Source: Haloplanus natans DSM 17983
GTDB lineage: Archaea; Halobacteriota; Halobacteria; Halobacteriales; Haloferacaceae
Direction of reading: 5' to 3'
NCBI RefSeq assembly: GCF_000427685.1
Contig: NZ_KE386573.1
Span: forward strand, 930,001-994,000
Length of the DNA: 64,000 nucleotides
Part shown: one piece after another, positions 34,703 to 44,800 of the stretch
How the letters are laid out: each line of letters opens with the position of its first letter
Numbering within the stretch: the stretch's first letter is position 1
Notes under the pieces: model-generated
Told to the model about the DNA's origin: nothing
Database searches by the model: none
The model's input: the letters and a program-made list of their open reading frames with translations, nothing else
Made by a program: the position numbers and the translations under genes

Positions 34703-35608
34703 TTATCGACCCGCGCCCACGCCCGGATCGGTCAGATCCGCCGCGAGCACGAAGTCGGGGTCGCCGCTCACGTCCGCCCGCGCCGCCGCGGCGTCGGTGA
34801 CGAAGCGCGGCGTCTCGGGGAGCAGAAGTCGCGCCCGGCCGGCGTTCAGGCGGGCAGCGTCGCGCGCGACGGCGTCGACGACCGCCCGCGCCGCGTCGAG
34901 GTCCGCCCACGCGCCCACCGCGTACTCCGTCCAGCGGTCGTCGTCGGCCTCGAAGGCACGGTTCCGGATCGCCAACCCTCGCGTGCCGTCGCCCTGGACG
35001 ACGAACAGGCCGTCCGCCTCGGCCGCCCGCTCCAGGTCGGCGGGCCGCAGTTCCGAGAGCGTCCACGCCTCCGAGGGGTGGGTCGTCAGTCCGCGCAGGT
35101 GGTCACGGGCCGCCGAATCGCTCCAGAACGTCCACCCGGCGTCGGGATCGGCGCACACCTCGAGCGCGGGGTCGGCGGCCGCGTCGGCGTCGATCCGCGC
35201 CCACCGGACCTCCGTGGCAGGGTCGAAGCCGAGGCTCCGCGCGAGGCCCAGGCTGGCGACGTTCCACGAGAAGACGAGGTTGCGACAGACGACCGCGCCG
35301 CGCTCGCGCGCCCACGACAGGATCGCGTTCGTGAGCCGTCGGGCGAGCCCCCGGTCCCGGTAGTCGGGGTGGACGCGAAGCGCCTGCACCCACGCCTCAC
35401 GATCCGTGAGGTGAACGCCCTGGATCACGCCGACCGCGTCCCCGTCGTCGGCGACGAGCGTCCGCTTCGCGTCGTCGTCGCTCTCGGCCCACGCCCGGAA
35501 GGTTCGGGGCAAGTAGTCCTCCAACTCCCGCTCGGGCCACGTATCGCGAGTAAAGGCGACGACGTCGTCGTGGTCCTCGACGCGGGCCGGCCGGAGGGTC
35601 AGGTCCAC
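34703..35608 (-). CDS. GNAT-family N-acetyltransferase
   Basis: The 301-residue protein starts VDLTLRPARVEDHDDVVAFT and has the acetyl-CoA-binding P-loop region VQALRVHPDYRDRGLARRLT (R/QxxGxA-type). A second half of about 150 residues may be a degenerate GNAT repeat. The GTG start at 35608 overlaps the last 10 bases of gatD (GTGGACCTGA), so it is translationally coupled to gatD. The acetylated substrate is unknown; a link to tRNA or amino-acid metabolism is only suggested by the coupling. Confidence 0.82.
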   Translation of the reverse strand: MDLTLRPARVEDHDDVVAFTRDTWPERELEDYLPRTFRAWAESDDDAKRTLVADDGDAVGVIQGVHLTDREAWVQALRVHPDYRDRGLARRLTNAILSWARERGAVVCRNLVFSWNVASLGLARSLGFDPATEVRWARIDADAAADPALEVCADPDAGWTFWSDSAARDHLRGLTTHPSEAWTLSELRPADLERAAEADGLFVVQGDGTRGLAIRNRAFEADDDRWTEYAVGAWADLDAARAVVDAVARDAARLNAGRARLLLPETPRFVTDAAAARADVSGDPDFVLAADLTDPGVGAGR

Positions 35609-36846
35609 GGCACCGACCGCGGCTGCAGTTCGCCGACGAGGGACTCGCCCATCGCGGCCGCGGGGGCCGAACGGTTCGCCAGCACCCACATCAGCTTCGC
35701 CGTCGCCGTCTCGGGCAGGGTGTCGCCCGCCTCGACGACGCCGGCGTCGAGCAGGTCGCGGCCGGTGTCGTACACTCGGTCACACACCCGGCCTTCGAGA
35801 CACTGGCTCGTCATGGCGACGGTCGTTCCGCCCTCGACCAACTCCTCGATGCGGTCGATCCAATCGGTCGCGACGTGGCCCAGGCCGGTCCCCTCGATGA
35901 CGACGCCCGCGGCGTCGTCGAGGTAATCGAGGGCGGCGGGGTTCATGCCCGGCGTGAACTTCACGAGTTCGACGCTCGTCTCCAGGTCGGGGGCGATACT
36001 GAGGTCGGTTTCGCCGCGTTCGGGGCCGTCACGGCGGAAGCTGACCGTTTCGCTCTCGTACTCCACCTCGCCGATGGGCTTTGCGCCGACCGTCTCGAAA
36101 GCGTCCCGGCGCGAGGTGTGGTTCTTGCGGACCCGCGTCGCGCGGTGGAGCGCGCAGGCGTCGTCGCTCGACGAGCCGTGCATACAGAGAAGCACCTCGG
36201 CCCGGTCCGCCGTCGCCGCCTCGACGGCACAGACGGCGTTCATCACGTTGTCACTGGAGGGGCGGTCGGCGGAGCGCTGGCTCCCCGTGAACACGACCGG
36301 GACCGGAGTGTCGAGCATGAACGACAGCGCTGACGCCGTATACTGCATCGTGTCTGTTCCGTGCATGACGACGACGCCGTCCGCACCGGCCTCTATCTCC
36401 TCGTAGATGGCCGCGGCGAGGTCCTGCCACACCGCGGGCGTCATGTTCTCGGAGAGGATGTTGGCGACGACGCGGCCGCGGTAGTTGGCGCGGCCGGCGA
36501 GATCCGGCACCGCGCGAAGCACGTCCTCGGCGTCGAACTGCGCGGTCACCGCGCCGGTTCGGTAGTCGACGGTCGAGGCGATCGTGCCGCCGGTCGAGAT
36601 GAGCGAGACGGTCGGCAGGTCGTCGTCGAACTCGATGGTCGACGAGTCTCCCTCGCCGGCGCCCGCACCCGCCACGTCGTGGGCGTCGCGTTCGAGCACG
36701 TCGACCGTGGCGTCCGCGCGGTCGATCCCGACGTTGTACCCGCCCGGTAGCTTCACGACGAGGTGGTCGGCCGTCGTCGACGGCATGAGGACGCCCTCGT
36801 TTGCGACGCCCCCGCGTTCGACGCGGACGCGATCCCCTGGATTCAT
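35599..36846 (-). CDS. gatD: Glu-tRNA(Gln) amidotransferase subunit D
   Basis: GatD is the asparaginase-like subunit that frees ammonia for the archaeal conversion of Glu-tRNA(Gln) to Gln-tRNA(Gln). This 415-residue protein has the small N-terminal SH3-like domain (residues 1-70, GDRVRVERGGVANEGVLMPS) that separates GatD from plain asparaginases. The catalytic motifs are STGGTIAS at 84-91 and VVVMHGTDTMQYTASALSF, plus a Lys in RKNHTSRRDAFE. The partner gatE is not in the window. A GNAT gene overlaps its 3' end. Confidence 0.93.
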   Translation of the reverse strand: MNPGDRVRVERGGVANEGVLMPSTTADHLVVKLPGGYNVGIDRADATVDVLERDAHDVAGAGAGEGDSSTIEFDDDLPTVSLISTGGTIASTVDYRTGAVTAQFDAEDVLRAVPDLAGRANYRGRVVANILSENMTPAVWQDLAAAIYEEIEAGADGVVVMHGTDTMQYTASALSFMLDTPVPVVFTGSQRSADRPSSDNVMNAVCAVEAATADRAEVLLCMHGSSSDDACALHRATRVRKNHTSRRDAFETVGAKPIGEVEYESETVSFRRDGPERGETDLSIAPDLETSVELVKFTPGMNPAALDYLDDAAGVVIEGTGLGHVATDWIDRIEELVEGGTTVAMTSQCLEGRVCDRVYDTGRDLLDAGVVEAGDTLPETATAKLMWVLANRSAPAAAMGESLVGELQPRSVPWT

Positions 36847-36930
36847 ACGCCGGGCTACCGCCCGCGCGGACTTGAATCCACTCGTTGCGGGCGGCGCAAG
36901 CGATTTGCCCTTCCGACCCCGAGTCCGCGT

Positions 36931-37380
36931 ATGCGCCGCCCCGATATCGTGAGCGACGACGCGGACGATTCGGCCGATGCGCCGTCCGGCGGCCGATTCC
37001 GAATCGGCCGCCGTGTCCGCCGACTCTTCTCGCTTCGAACGTTCCTCGTCGCCCTCCTCCTCTCGGTCGTCGGCCTCGTCGCCGGCGGCGCCCTCCCCGT
37101 CGTCGGCTACCTGGGCCGCTTTTTAGGCGTCGCACTCGCCGCCTTCGCCCTCGCCTTCCTCGTCGGGGGTCGGCGGTACGTTGAGGCCGGTCTCGCCGGC
37201 GCTCTCGCGTCCGGCCTGGGGTTCGTCCTCGGGACGCTCAACTCCGCGCTCTTCCCCGTCGTCGCCGACTACGGCCTGCAGATCGCGGGCGTCGGGACGA
37301 CCGCCGGCCTCCTCGCGGCGCTGCTCGGCCACTACCTCGGTCGCGACCTGAAAGCTGGACTGACCAGAGAACTCACGTAA
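36931..37380 (+). CDS. small membrane protein, function unknown
   Basis: The 149-residue protein has a soluble, polar N-terminus (about 35 residues) and about three to four hydrophobic segments rich in Gly, Ala and Leu (about 38-60, 66-80, 85-105, 118-136). The repeated small-residue segments recall DUF456-like proteins. It overlaps the stop of the converging regulator by 8 bases. No function can be given. Confidence 0.65.
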   Translation: MRRPDIVSDDADDSADAPSGGRFRIGRRVRRLFSLRTFLVALLLSVVGLVAGGALPVVGYLGRFLGVALAAFALAFLVGGRRYVEAGLAGALASGLGFVLGTLNSALFPVVADYGLQIAGVGTTAGLLAALLGHYLGRDLKAGLTRELT

Positions 37381-38026
37381 CCCGCCACTCGTCACCCCGC
37401 TGGCTCACCAGCCCGCGGTCCGCGAGCGTGTTCAGCGCCCCTCGGACGGCGTCGGCCGGGGCGTCGACGACCTCGACGATTTCGGCCGTCGTCGTCGACC
37501 CCGTCGCCACCGCCGCCAGCACCTCGGCGTGGAACCGGCTGTCGGCGTCGACACCGAGATGGTCGTTCAGGCGGTCCAGTACGTCCGTGATCCGGCCGTA
37601 CACCCACCGCTGGGCCAGGGACAACTCGTTTTCGAGCGCCTGTAACTGGTCGAACGCCGTTGCGAGATCCGCCACGTCGTCGTCGGTCTCGCCCGGCGCG
37701 TCGAGCGAGACGTGTCGACACCGCCCGTTCATGTCGAGGCTGGGGCTGGCCGGATAGGCGCTTTTCGTGCCGAACCCGTACGGCGAGACGCTCACTTCCA
37801 GCCGGAGGTTCCGTGAGATGTGAAAATACTTCCGTCGCTGGTCGTCGGTGTGACTCTCGACCAGTCCGGCCTCCTCGAGTCTCCGGAGGTGGTCGATCAC
37901 CGCCTTCGGACTCACGCCGAGATACTCGCTGATCTCGGTGACATAACAGGGTTTTCGTGCGAGTAATCGCAGGATCCGCCGGCGGTTCTCGTTGCCGAGG
38001 AGATCGAGTAGTACCGCCGAGTCCAT
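37373..38026 (-). CDS. ArsR-type winged-helix transcriptional regulator
   Basis: The 217-residue protein opens with a winged helix: MDSAVLLDLLGNENRRRILR, LLARKPCYVTEISEYLGVSP, KAVIDHLRRLEEAGLVESHT. This is the ArsR/HTH_20 pattern. A central region with VSPYGFGTKSAYP is a known haloarchaeal signature, and the C-terminal third (about 150-215) looks like a second winged helix (AEVLAAVATGSTTTAEIVEV). I chose ATG 38026, which begins at the HTH helix as homologues do. The target is unknown; the adjacent cupin gene on the same strand is a candidate. Confidence 0.85.
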   Translation of the reverse strand: MDSAVLLDLLGNENRRRILRLLARKPCYVTEISEYLGVSPKAVIDHLRRLEEAGLVESHTDDQRRKYFHISRNLRLEVSVSPYGFGTKSAYPASPSLDMNGRCRHVSLDAPGETDDDVADLATAFDQLQALENELSLAQRWVYGRITDVLDRLNDHLGVDADSRFHAEVLAAVATGSTTTAEIVEVVDAPADAVRGALNTLADRGLVSQRGDEWRVT

Positions 38027-38079
38027 GACGTGAGGTAAGCGTCGGTAGGTGAAAAGGTCTGCGCGTGCCGACGCCGACT

Positions 38080-38370
38080 TCACGCGAAGACGACGACGGC
38101 CGTGCTGGGCTCGACGGCGTACGGCGACACCGCTCGGTCGCCGCTGAAGCGGATCAGCTCCCCCGCATCGAGCGTGTGCGTCTCGTCGTCGAGTGTCAGT
38201 TCCAGCCGTCCCGACAGCAGGTGGAAGACGACGTTCGAGTCCTCGTGCGTGTGTCGGGGGATGCGCTCGTCGGCGTCGAGAGACAGCCGAACCGTGCGCG
38301 GGCGCGGCGTCTCGAACACTTCGGCGTGGGGGCGATCAGTCAGGTCGGCGAGGGTCGTGCGCTCGGGCAT
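38080..38370 (-). CDS. cupin-domain protein
   Basis: The 96-residue protein is a single cupin barrel. Motif 1 is HTHEDSNVVFHLLSGRLELT with metal-binding His and Glu; motif 2 lies in TLDAGELIRFSGDRAVSPYA, where the usual His is less obvious. Small cupins bind metals or act as sugar/amine enzymes or sensors, and no substrate can be assigned. It is 53 bases upstream of the ArsR-type gene. Confidence 0.8.
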   Translation of the reverse strand: MPERTTLADLTDRPHAEVFETPRPRTVRLSLDADERIPRHTHEDSNVVFHLLSGRLELTLDDETHTLDAGELIRFSGDRAVSPYAVEPSTAVVVFA

Positions 38371-38467
38371 GCCCGTGGCTCCCGGCCCGTTCCTCGTAAC
38401 GGCTTCCCCGAACTGGATCGGGGGTGCCGGAACACGGTTTTTGTGCCCGCCCCGCGTACGTCGTGGT

Positions 38468-38884
38468 ATGCCATCACACGTCCTCGTTCCGTTCGACGGC
38501 ACGTCGCAGTCGCGGGCTGCGCTCACCTTCGCCACCGAAGAGTGGCCGGACGCGTCGGTCACGCTGCTGTACGTCGTCGATCCGGTCACCGCCGGCTTCA
38601 CCCAGCGAGCCCTCCCCGGAAGCTCCGAAGCGTGGTACGAGAACGCCCGCGAGACGGCGCGCGAGCGATTCGACGAGGCGCGGGAACTCGTCGGCCGCCC
38701 CGTCGAGACGCGCATCGAGGTGGGGAGCCCCGCCCGCGTCATCGTCGACGCCGCGGGCGAGGCGGCGTACGACCTCGTCGTCCTCGGAAGCCACGGCCGC
38801 GAGGGCGTCTCCCGCGTCCTGCTCGGAAGCGTCGCCGAGGCCGTCGTCCGACGGTCGCCGGTGCCGGTGACCGTCGTTCGGTAA
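38468..38884 (+). CDS. universal stress protein, single domain
   Basis: The 138-residue protein has one UspA domain: PSHVLVPFDGTSQSRAALTF at the N-terminus and GSHGREGVSRVLLGSVAEAV with the ATP-binding loop, ending VPVTVVR. It is the third Usp-type locus in the window (with the tandem gene at 16560 and the pseudogene at 15196) and is probably cytosolic and stress-related. Confidence 0.93.
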   Translation: MPSHVLVPFDGTSQSRAALTFATEEWPDASVTLLYVVDPVTAGFTQRALPGSSEAWYENARETARERFDEARELVGRPVETRIEVGSPARVIVDAAGEAAYDLVVLGSHGREGVSRVLLGSVAEAVVRRSPVPVTVVR

Positions 38885-39035
38885 CGTGCCCCTGATACGG
38901 CGTGTCGTATGGATTTCCCGGCTGTTCGCTGGTCCACCGCTATCGACGGACGACAGACCGTATGCCACCGACCAACACCCGGCGAGTTCGGCCGCGTTCC
39001 GCCGGTTCTTGTCCGTCCGGCCCCTTCGTCCGCCG

Positions 39036-39701
39036 ATGAACTTCGACGACGTGATTCGGACCCGGCGATCCGTCCACCAGTATTCCGACGCCGATATCGA
39101 CGACGACACGCTGTACGACATCTTCGAGGACGTGCGCCACGCCCCCTCTTCGTTTAACCTCCAGCCCTGGGAGTTCCTGGTCGTCCGTGGCGACGACCTG
39201 GAACGACTCCAGTCGGTCGCCTACGGGCAGGAACACGTCACCGACGCCGCGGCGGCCGTCGTCGTCCTCGGGACGCTCGACCCGAGCGACCACGCCGAAC
39301 GCGTCACGAGCGACCTGTTGGAGAAGGGATACCTGCCGAACGAGGCGGCCGCGGAAGCCCGTCTGGAGACCGTCGACAACCTCGCCGACGCCGACGGCGA
39401 GACCCGCCGCCTCTGGACGACGGGGAGTGCCAGCCTCGCGGCCATGACGCTCATGCACGCCGCGTGGGAACGCGGCGTCGCCTCCTGTCCGATGGGTGGC
39501 TTCGACGCCGAGAGCCTCCACGACGAGTTCGACGTGCCCACCGACTACGAGGCGGTCATGCTCGTCACGCTCGGCTACCCCGAAGACGGGGCGGCGGACC
39601 TCGAACGGCCCCGGAAGTTCCGCCGGCCGACCGACGAGTTCCTCCATCTCGACGAGTTCGACCCGGTCGCCCGCGAATCGGCTCCGCCCGCGGACGACTG
39701 A
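39036..39701 (+). CDS. nitroreductase-family flavoprotein
   Basis: The 221-residue protein is an FMN-dependent nitroreductase-like enzyme. Family features are VIRTRRSVHQYSDADIDDDT, HAPSSFNLQPWEFLVVR and ASLAAMTLMHAAWERGVASC, then PMGGFD. I chose ATG 39036 where the RRSVR-like motif starts nine residues in; upstream frame is unlike the family. The substrate is unknown. Its TGA stop overlaps the worn palindromic element E. Confidence 0.9.
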   Translation: MNFDDVIRTRRSVHQYSDADIDDDTLYDIFEDVRHAPSSFNLQPWEFLVVRGDDLERLQSVAYGQEHVTDAAAAVVVLGTLDPSDHAERVTSDLLEKGYLPNEAAAEARLETVDNLADADGETRRLWTTGSASLAAMTLMHAAWERGVASCPMGGFDAESLHDEFDVPTDYEAVMLVTLGYPEDGAADLERPRKFRRPTDEFLHLDEFDPVARESAPPADD

Positions 39702-39741
39702 TACTGTAACTGTTAGGTAGTTCGCCGGGCCGTCCCGGCAC
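39701..39741. repeat. worn palindromic element, copy E
   Basis: Starting at the TGA of the nitroreductase, the sequence reads CTGATACTGTAACTG and then GGTAGTTCGCCGGGCCGTC, matching the left end and inner-stem core of copies B and D. The right half cannot be found, so this is a truncated or diverged copy. As with the others, the CTGATA end carries the gene's stop codon. Confidence 0.6.
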
Positions 39742-39815
39742 CCCCTCGGCACTGGCGTACGGTAACCCGTACGAGGCCGCGCCCGCCCGACTCGGTGGCC
39801 GTCGCCGTCGGGGAA

Positions 39816-40838
39816 TCAAAAGATGTTCGCCTGCCGGTAGACGCTCAGCCCATCGTTGGTGATTTCGTAGGGCTTGGTCTCCCGGGAGTGGTTCGCGTCG
39901 CGAATCTTCTGAATCTCGACGGCCAGTCGCGTCTCCTGGAAGTCGGAGGCCCGGACGTACTGGAGGACGAACACCGCGTCCGCGAGATACTCGATGATGC
40001 CGTACCGGGAGCCGTATGGCGTCTCGCTGCTGGCCTCGCTCGTCACGAGTGTCGTCACACCCGCCTCCTTGAGCGATTTCGAGAACTGATACACCTCGCT
40101 CCGGCGCTCCGAGGGCCGGTCGTACATCATCTCCAGGAGCGACACGGAGTCGAGGACGAGTCGGTCGGCGCCGAAGTCCTTGATCAGTTCGGGCAACTCG
40201 CTGCGGATGCTCGAGAGGCTGTTCGCCATCTCGACGGGGTCGAGGTGGACGACGGCAAGTCGCCCCTCCTCGGCGTACTCCGCGAACGGCCACCCCTTCT
40301 CCTCGGCGGTGTCGTAGATGCGCTCCGTGCTCTCCTCGAGTGTCAGATAGACGCCACGCTCGCCGTTCGACAGCGCCTCTTCGAGGAACTGGAGGCCGAA
40401 CGTGGTCTTCCCGGTCCCCGCGGAGCCGATGATCGAGATGAGCGAGCGCTCCGGGACGCCGCCGAGAATCATGTCGTCGAGTCCCTCGATCCCGAGGTCG
40501 ATTCGGTCGATCGCCGAATCGAACTCGGCGTCGCTGTCGAACGGGTCGGCCGTGGGCCCCTCACCGCCGTCGAGGGGACCGTCATCCATCTCGTCCGTCG
40601 AGTCGCCGATATCCGGGGCGTTCTCGAACGCGCTCGCGAAGTCCTCCTCGAACGGCGAGTCGCCCTCCGCCGGCCCGTCGGGCGCCGGCGCGTCTTCGAT
40701 CGCGCTTGCGAAGTCCTCCTCGAACGATGGGTCGTCCGACTCCGCCTTCTCCGTAGCCGATTCCGTCTCCTCGTCGTCCGATTCCGCCGATTCGGACTCC
40801 CGGAGTGCCCGCTCGAACCAGTCGTCGTCCTCGCTCAT
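39816..40838 (-). CDS. KaiC-like RecA-superfamily ATPase with acidic N-terminal region
   Basis: The 340-residue protein has one KaiC-type domain (residues about 107-335): Walker A GSAGTGKTT at 139-147, catalytic EE at 168-169 in LTLEEST, Walker B RLVLDSVSLLE. The N-terminal 105 residues are disordered and very acidic, with the motif FEEDFASA repeated at 39-46 and 63-70. Single-domain KaiC proteins in archaea often act in signalling or with DNA/RecA-like partners, not in a clock. It is divergent from the NAD kinase gene by 142 bases. Confidence 0.87.
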   Translation of the reverse strand: MSEDDDWFERALRESESAESDDEETESATEKAESDDPSFEEDFASAIEDAPAPDGPAEGDSPFEEDFASAFENAPDIGDSTDEMDDGPLDGGEGPTADPFDSDAEFDSAIDRIDLGIEGLDDMILGGVPERSLISIIGSAGTGKTTFGLQFLEEALSNGERGVYLTLEESTERIYDTAEEKGWPFAEYAEEGRLAVVHLDPVEMANSLSSIRSELPELIKDFGADRLVLDSVSLLEMMYDRPSERRSEVYQFSKSLKEAGVTTLVTSEASSETPYGSRYGIIEYLADAVFVLQYVRASDFQETRLAVEIQKIRDANHSRETKPYEITNDGLSVYRQANIF

Positions 40839-40980
40839 CGCCGGTCACCGCCGTTCGGTCCGCGACGACCACGTCCGGCGACCGTCCCCGCGGAACCTGC
40901 CATCGGTTACCCTGCGCACGCCGGTGTGATGAATGTTGTCCGTTCGGTGGGCTTTTTTGATCACGGGGTGAGACCCGAGT

Positions 40981-41802
40981 ATGTACGTCGGCCTCGTCGC
41001 ACAGAAGGGCAACAGTCGGGCGGCGTTTCTCGCGGCGGAGCTACGCCAGCAACTCCGGACCGAGGGCGTCTCCGTCGCCGTCGATACGGCGACCGCCGAG
41101 GCCCTCGACCTCGACGGCACGCCGGTCGAGGCGTTCGACGCCTGTGATCTCGTGGTCAGCATCGGCGGCGACGGCACCTTCCTCTATGCCGCCCGCGGTG
41201 CCGACGGCACGCCGATCCTCGGCGTCAACCTCGGCGAGGTCGGCTTTCTCAACGCCGTCGGCCCCGACGAGGCGGTCGAGGTCGTCCTCGACGAGGTGGC
41301 GGCTTTCTACGCCGGCGAGATGTCGGTTCGCGAGACACCGCGTCTGGCCGCTCGCGTCGACGACTGGACCGCCCCGCCGACGACGAACGAGGTGGTCGTC
41401 CAGGGACCGATCCGGGGCCCGAGCGGCGGCGTCGACTGCGACGTGCTCGTCGACGGCTCGCGCTACTCGTCGAGTCGCGCCGACGGCGTCCTCGTCGCCA
41501 CACCCACGGGGAGTACGGCCTACAACCTCAGCGAGGCCGGACCGCTCGTCCACCCCGGCGTCGACGCCCTCGTCATCAACGAGATGTGTGCGAACGAGGG
41601 GATGCCGCCGCTCGTGGTCGGCCCCGAAAGCGAGGTGACGATCCGCGTCTCCGGAACCGACCGGGCGGTCGTCGTCGGCGACGGCCGCGTCCTCCGGGAA
41701 CTCGACCCGCCGACCGAGGTGCGTGTCGGCCGCGCCGACGCGCCCGTGCGGGTCGCCGGTCCGACGTCGGATTTCTTCGAAGCGCTCGGAAAACTCGAGT
41801 AG
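40981..41802 (+). CDS. nadK: NAD kinase
   Basis: The 273-residue enzyme phosphorylates NAD to NADP. The diagnostic motifs are [12 protein letters not shown] at 61-72, [12 protein letters not shown], the NEVVVQ segment and [17 protein letters not shown]. It supplies NADP for reactions such as the transhydrogenase at 27.5-30.6 kb. The 13-base gap to carB is convergent. Confidence 0.94.
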   Translation: MYVGLVAQKGNSRAAFLAAELRQQLRTEGVSVAVDTATAEALDLDGTPVEAFDACDLVVSIGGDGTFLYAARGADGTPILGVNLGEVGFLNAVGPDEAVEVVLDEVAAFYAGEMSVRETPRLAARVDDWTAPPTTNEVVVQGPIRGPSGGVDCDVLVDGSRYSSSRADGVLVATPTGSTAYNLSEAGPLVHPGVDALVINEMCANEGMPPLVVGPESEVTIRVSGTDRAVVVGDGRVLRELDPPTEVRVGRADAPVRVAGPTSDFFEALGKLE

Positions 41803-41814
41803 TCGGCTACGGCC

Positions 41815-44800
41815 CTACTCGCCCCACTGCTTTTGAACCTTCGGCCGGTCCGAGGTGGCCTGCACGTCGATGGGGTCGTCCTGATGGCGTAGTCCCTCCA
41901 GGACGGCCTCCGCGGACGCGTGCGTCGAGAAGTATGTCACGTCCTCCTCGACGGCGACTTCGAGCGCCTCGCGGTTGCGCGAGACGATCACGTCGACCTC
42001 GCCCCGGCGGATAGCGTCCGATAGGTCCTCGAACTCTTCGATTTCGTAGAATTCGGCGAAGGCGTCGATCAGTGCCTGGCCCGCCTCGCTGTCGGGGTCG
42101 GGGAACTCCGACGCCGAGAGGTCGACGACGGCCGTCCCTTCGCTCGGGATGGCCTTACCCGTGGCGGACTGTGCCTTCTCGTAGGCCTTGCCGAAGTGCT
42201 CGGCCGTGCCCATCACCTCGCCCGTCGATTTCATCTCGGGGCCGAGGCGCGGGTCGCTACCGGGCAGCCGGTCGAAGGGCAGGACGACTTCCTTGACGCT
42301 CACCTTCTCCGGGATCTGCTCTCGTGCGTCGAGGTCGTCGAGGGAAGCCCCGGCCATCACCTTCGCCGCTAGTTTGGCGATGGGGACGCCCGTCGCCTTC
42401 GAGACGAAGGGAACCGTCCGCGACGACCGCGGGTTGGCTTCGAGGACGTACACCGTCCCGTCCTTGACGGCGAGTTGGACGTTCAACAGCCCCACGGTAT
42501 CGAGTTCGCGCGCGATTTCGACCGTCACCTCGCGCACGCGGTCCATCACCTCGGTCACCGCGTCGGCCTGGGGCGGGATCATACACGCCGAGTCGCCGGA
42601 GTGGACGCCGGCGCTCTCGACGTGTTCCATCACGCCGCCGATGATGACGTCCTCGCCGTCGGCGACGGCGTCGACGTCCAGTTCCACCGCGTCGTCGAGG
42701 AACTCGTCGATAAGGATCGGTTTGTCGGGCGAGACGCGCACCGCCTCCTCGATGTACTCCTTCAGATCCTCGTCGTTGTACACCACGTCCATCGCGCGCC
42801 CGCCGAGGACGTAGGAGGGGCGGACGAGGACGGGGTAGCCAATCGAGTTCGCGAGTTCGAGCGCTTCGGCCTCGCTGGTCGCGGAGCCACCCTCCGGCTG
42901 GACGATGCCGCGATCGTCCATCAGCCGGTTGAACCGGTCTCGGTCCTCCGCGAGATCCATCGCGTCGACGCTCGTGCCCAAGACCTCACAGTCGAGGCCG
43001 CGGCGCTGCAGTTCGGCTTCGAGCGGGTGGCCGATGTTGACCGAGGTCTGCCCGCCGAACTGCACCATCACGCCGTCGGCGTCGGCGGCTTCGATCACGT
43101 CCGCCACCTCCTCGGCCGTGATCGGCTCGAAAAAGAGGCCGTCGGAGGTGTCGTAGTCCGTCGACACCGTCTCGGGGTTGTTGTTGACGACGTGGGCGTC
43201 GATGCCTTCCTCGCGGAGCGCCTGGATGGCGTGGACCGAACAGTAGTCGAACTCGACGCCCTGGCCGATCCGGATGGGGCCGCCGCCGACGACGACGACG
43301 CTCTCTACGTCGCGGTCGACGCGGAGTTCGCCCGCCGCCGCGTCGCCCTCGAAGGGACCGGTGACGAACTCGGGTTTCCGCGAGGAGTAGTAGTACGGCG
43401 TCTGGGCGGCGAACTCGCCGGCGCAGGTGTCGACCTGTTTGTACGTGCGACCGGGGACCGCCGTCTCGACGGTGCCCACGTCCGACCCCGCGGCCGACGC
43501 GATTTCGGCGTTGGTGACGCCCTTGACGGCGGCGTCGGTGAAGTCGCCCTCGGCGGCGTTCGCGACGGCGGCGGAGATGCGCTCGAACCGCTCGACGTAC
43601 CACTCTTTGATACCGGTCAGATCGACCACGTCGCCGACGGTGTAGCCGCGGTCGAACGCCTCGAAGATAGCGTAAGGGCGATCCGGCGTCGGTTTGGCGA
43701 GATAATCGCTCTCCAAGGCCTCGTCGTCCACGTCGACCCAGTCGACGGCGGGGTCGTACTCCGTCGACCGGAGCGCCTTCAGCAGCGACTCCTCGAAGGT
43801 CCGCCCGATGGACATCGCCTCGCCCGTCGACTTCATCGCCGTCCCGAGCGTGAAGTCCACGTCGGCGAACTTGTCTTTCGGCCACCGCGGAATCTTCGTC
43901 ACCACGTAGTCGATCGCGGGTTCGAAAGCGGCGGTCGTCTCGCCCGTGATTTCGTTTTCGATCTGGTGGAGGCGCTTACCCAGCGCGACTTTCGCGGTGA
44001 CGCGGGCGATGGGGTAGCCCGTCGCCTTCGAGGCGAGCGCGGAGGAGCGGGAGACGCGGGGGTTCACCTCGACCACCCGGTACTCGCCGCCGGGCGTGCC
44101 GTCGTCGTGCCACGCGAACTGGATGTTACAGCCACCCTGAATGCCGAGTTCGCGAATGACTTCGAGCGCGGCGTCGCGCATCTCCTGGTGGCCGTCGTCG
44201 GGGATCACCTGCGACGGCGTGACGACCATCGACTCGCCCGTGTGGATACCCATCGGGTCGAGGTTCTCCATGTTGCAGATGATGATGGTCGAGTCGTCCG
44301 CGTCACGCATCACCTCGTACTCCAGTTCGACCCATCCGGCGATGGATTCGGTGATGAGCACTTCGTTGTTCCGCGAGAGGCGCAGGCCCTTGCGGACGCG
44401 CTCGAGGAGTTCCGGCATGTTGTCGACGACACCCGACCCCGACCCGCCGAGGGTGTAGGTCGTGCGGGCGATGACGGGCAGGCCGCCCACCTCGTCGACC
44501 GCGGCCTCGACGCGTTCGCGGAGCGACTCCTCGTCCATCTTGCTCACTTGCTCGCCCTCGTCGAGGGAGATGGTGGTGGAGCCGGGAACCGGTTGTCCGA
44601 TATTCTCCATGCGCTGGCGGAAGAGGTCGCGATCCTCCGTCGCGTAGATGGTGTCGAGCGGCGTCCCCATGATCTCCACGTCGTGTTCCTCGAGGACGCC
44701 CTCCTCGGCGAGTTCGGCGGTGACGTTCAGACCGGTCTGGCCGCCGAGGCCGGCGATCACGCCGTCCGGTTGCTCCTGCCGGATGATCTCCGCGATGGCC

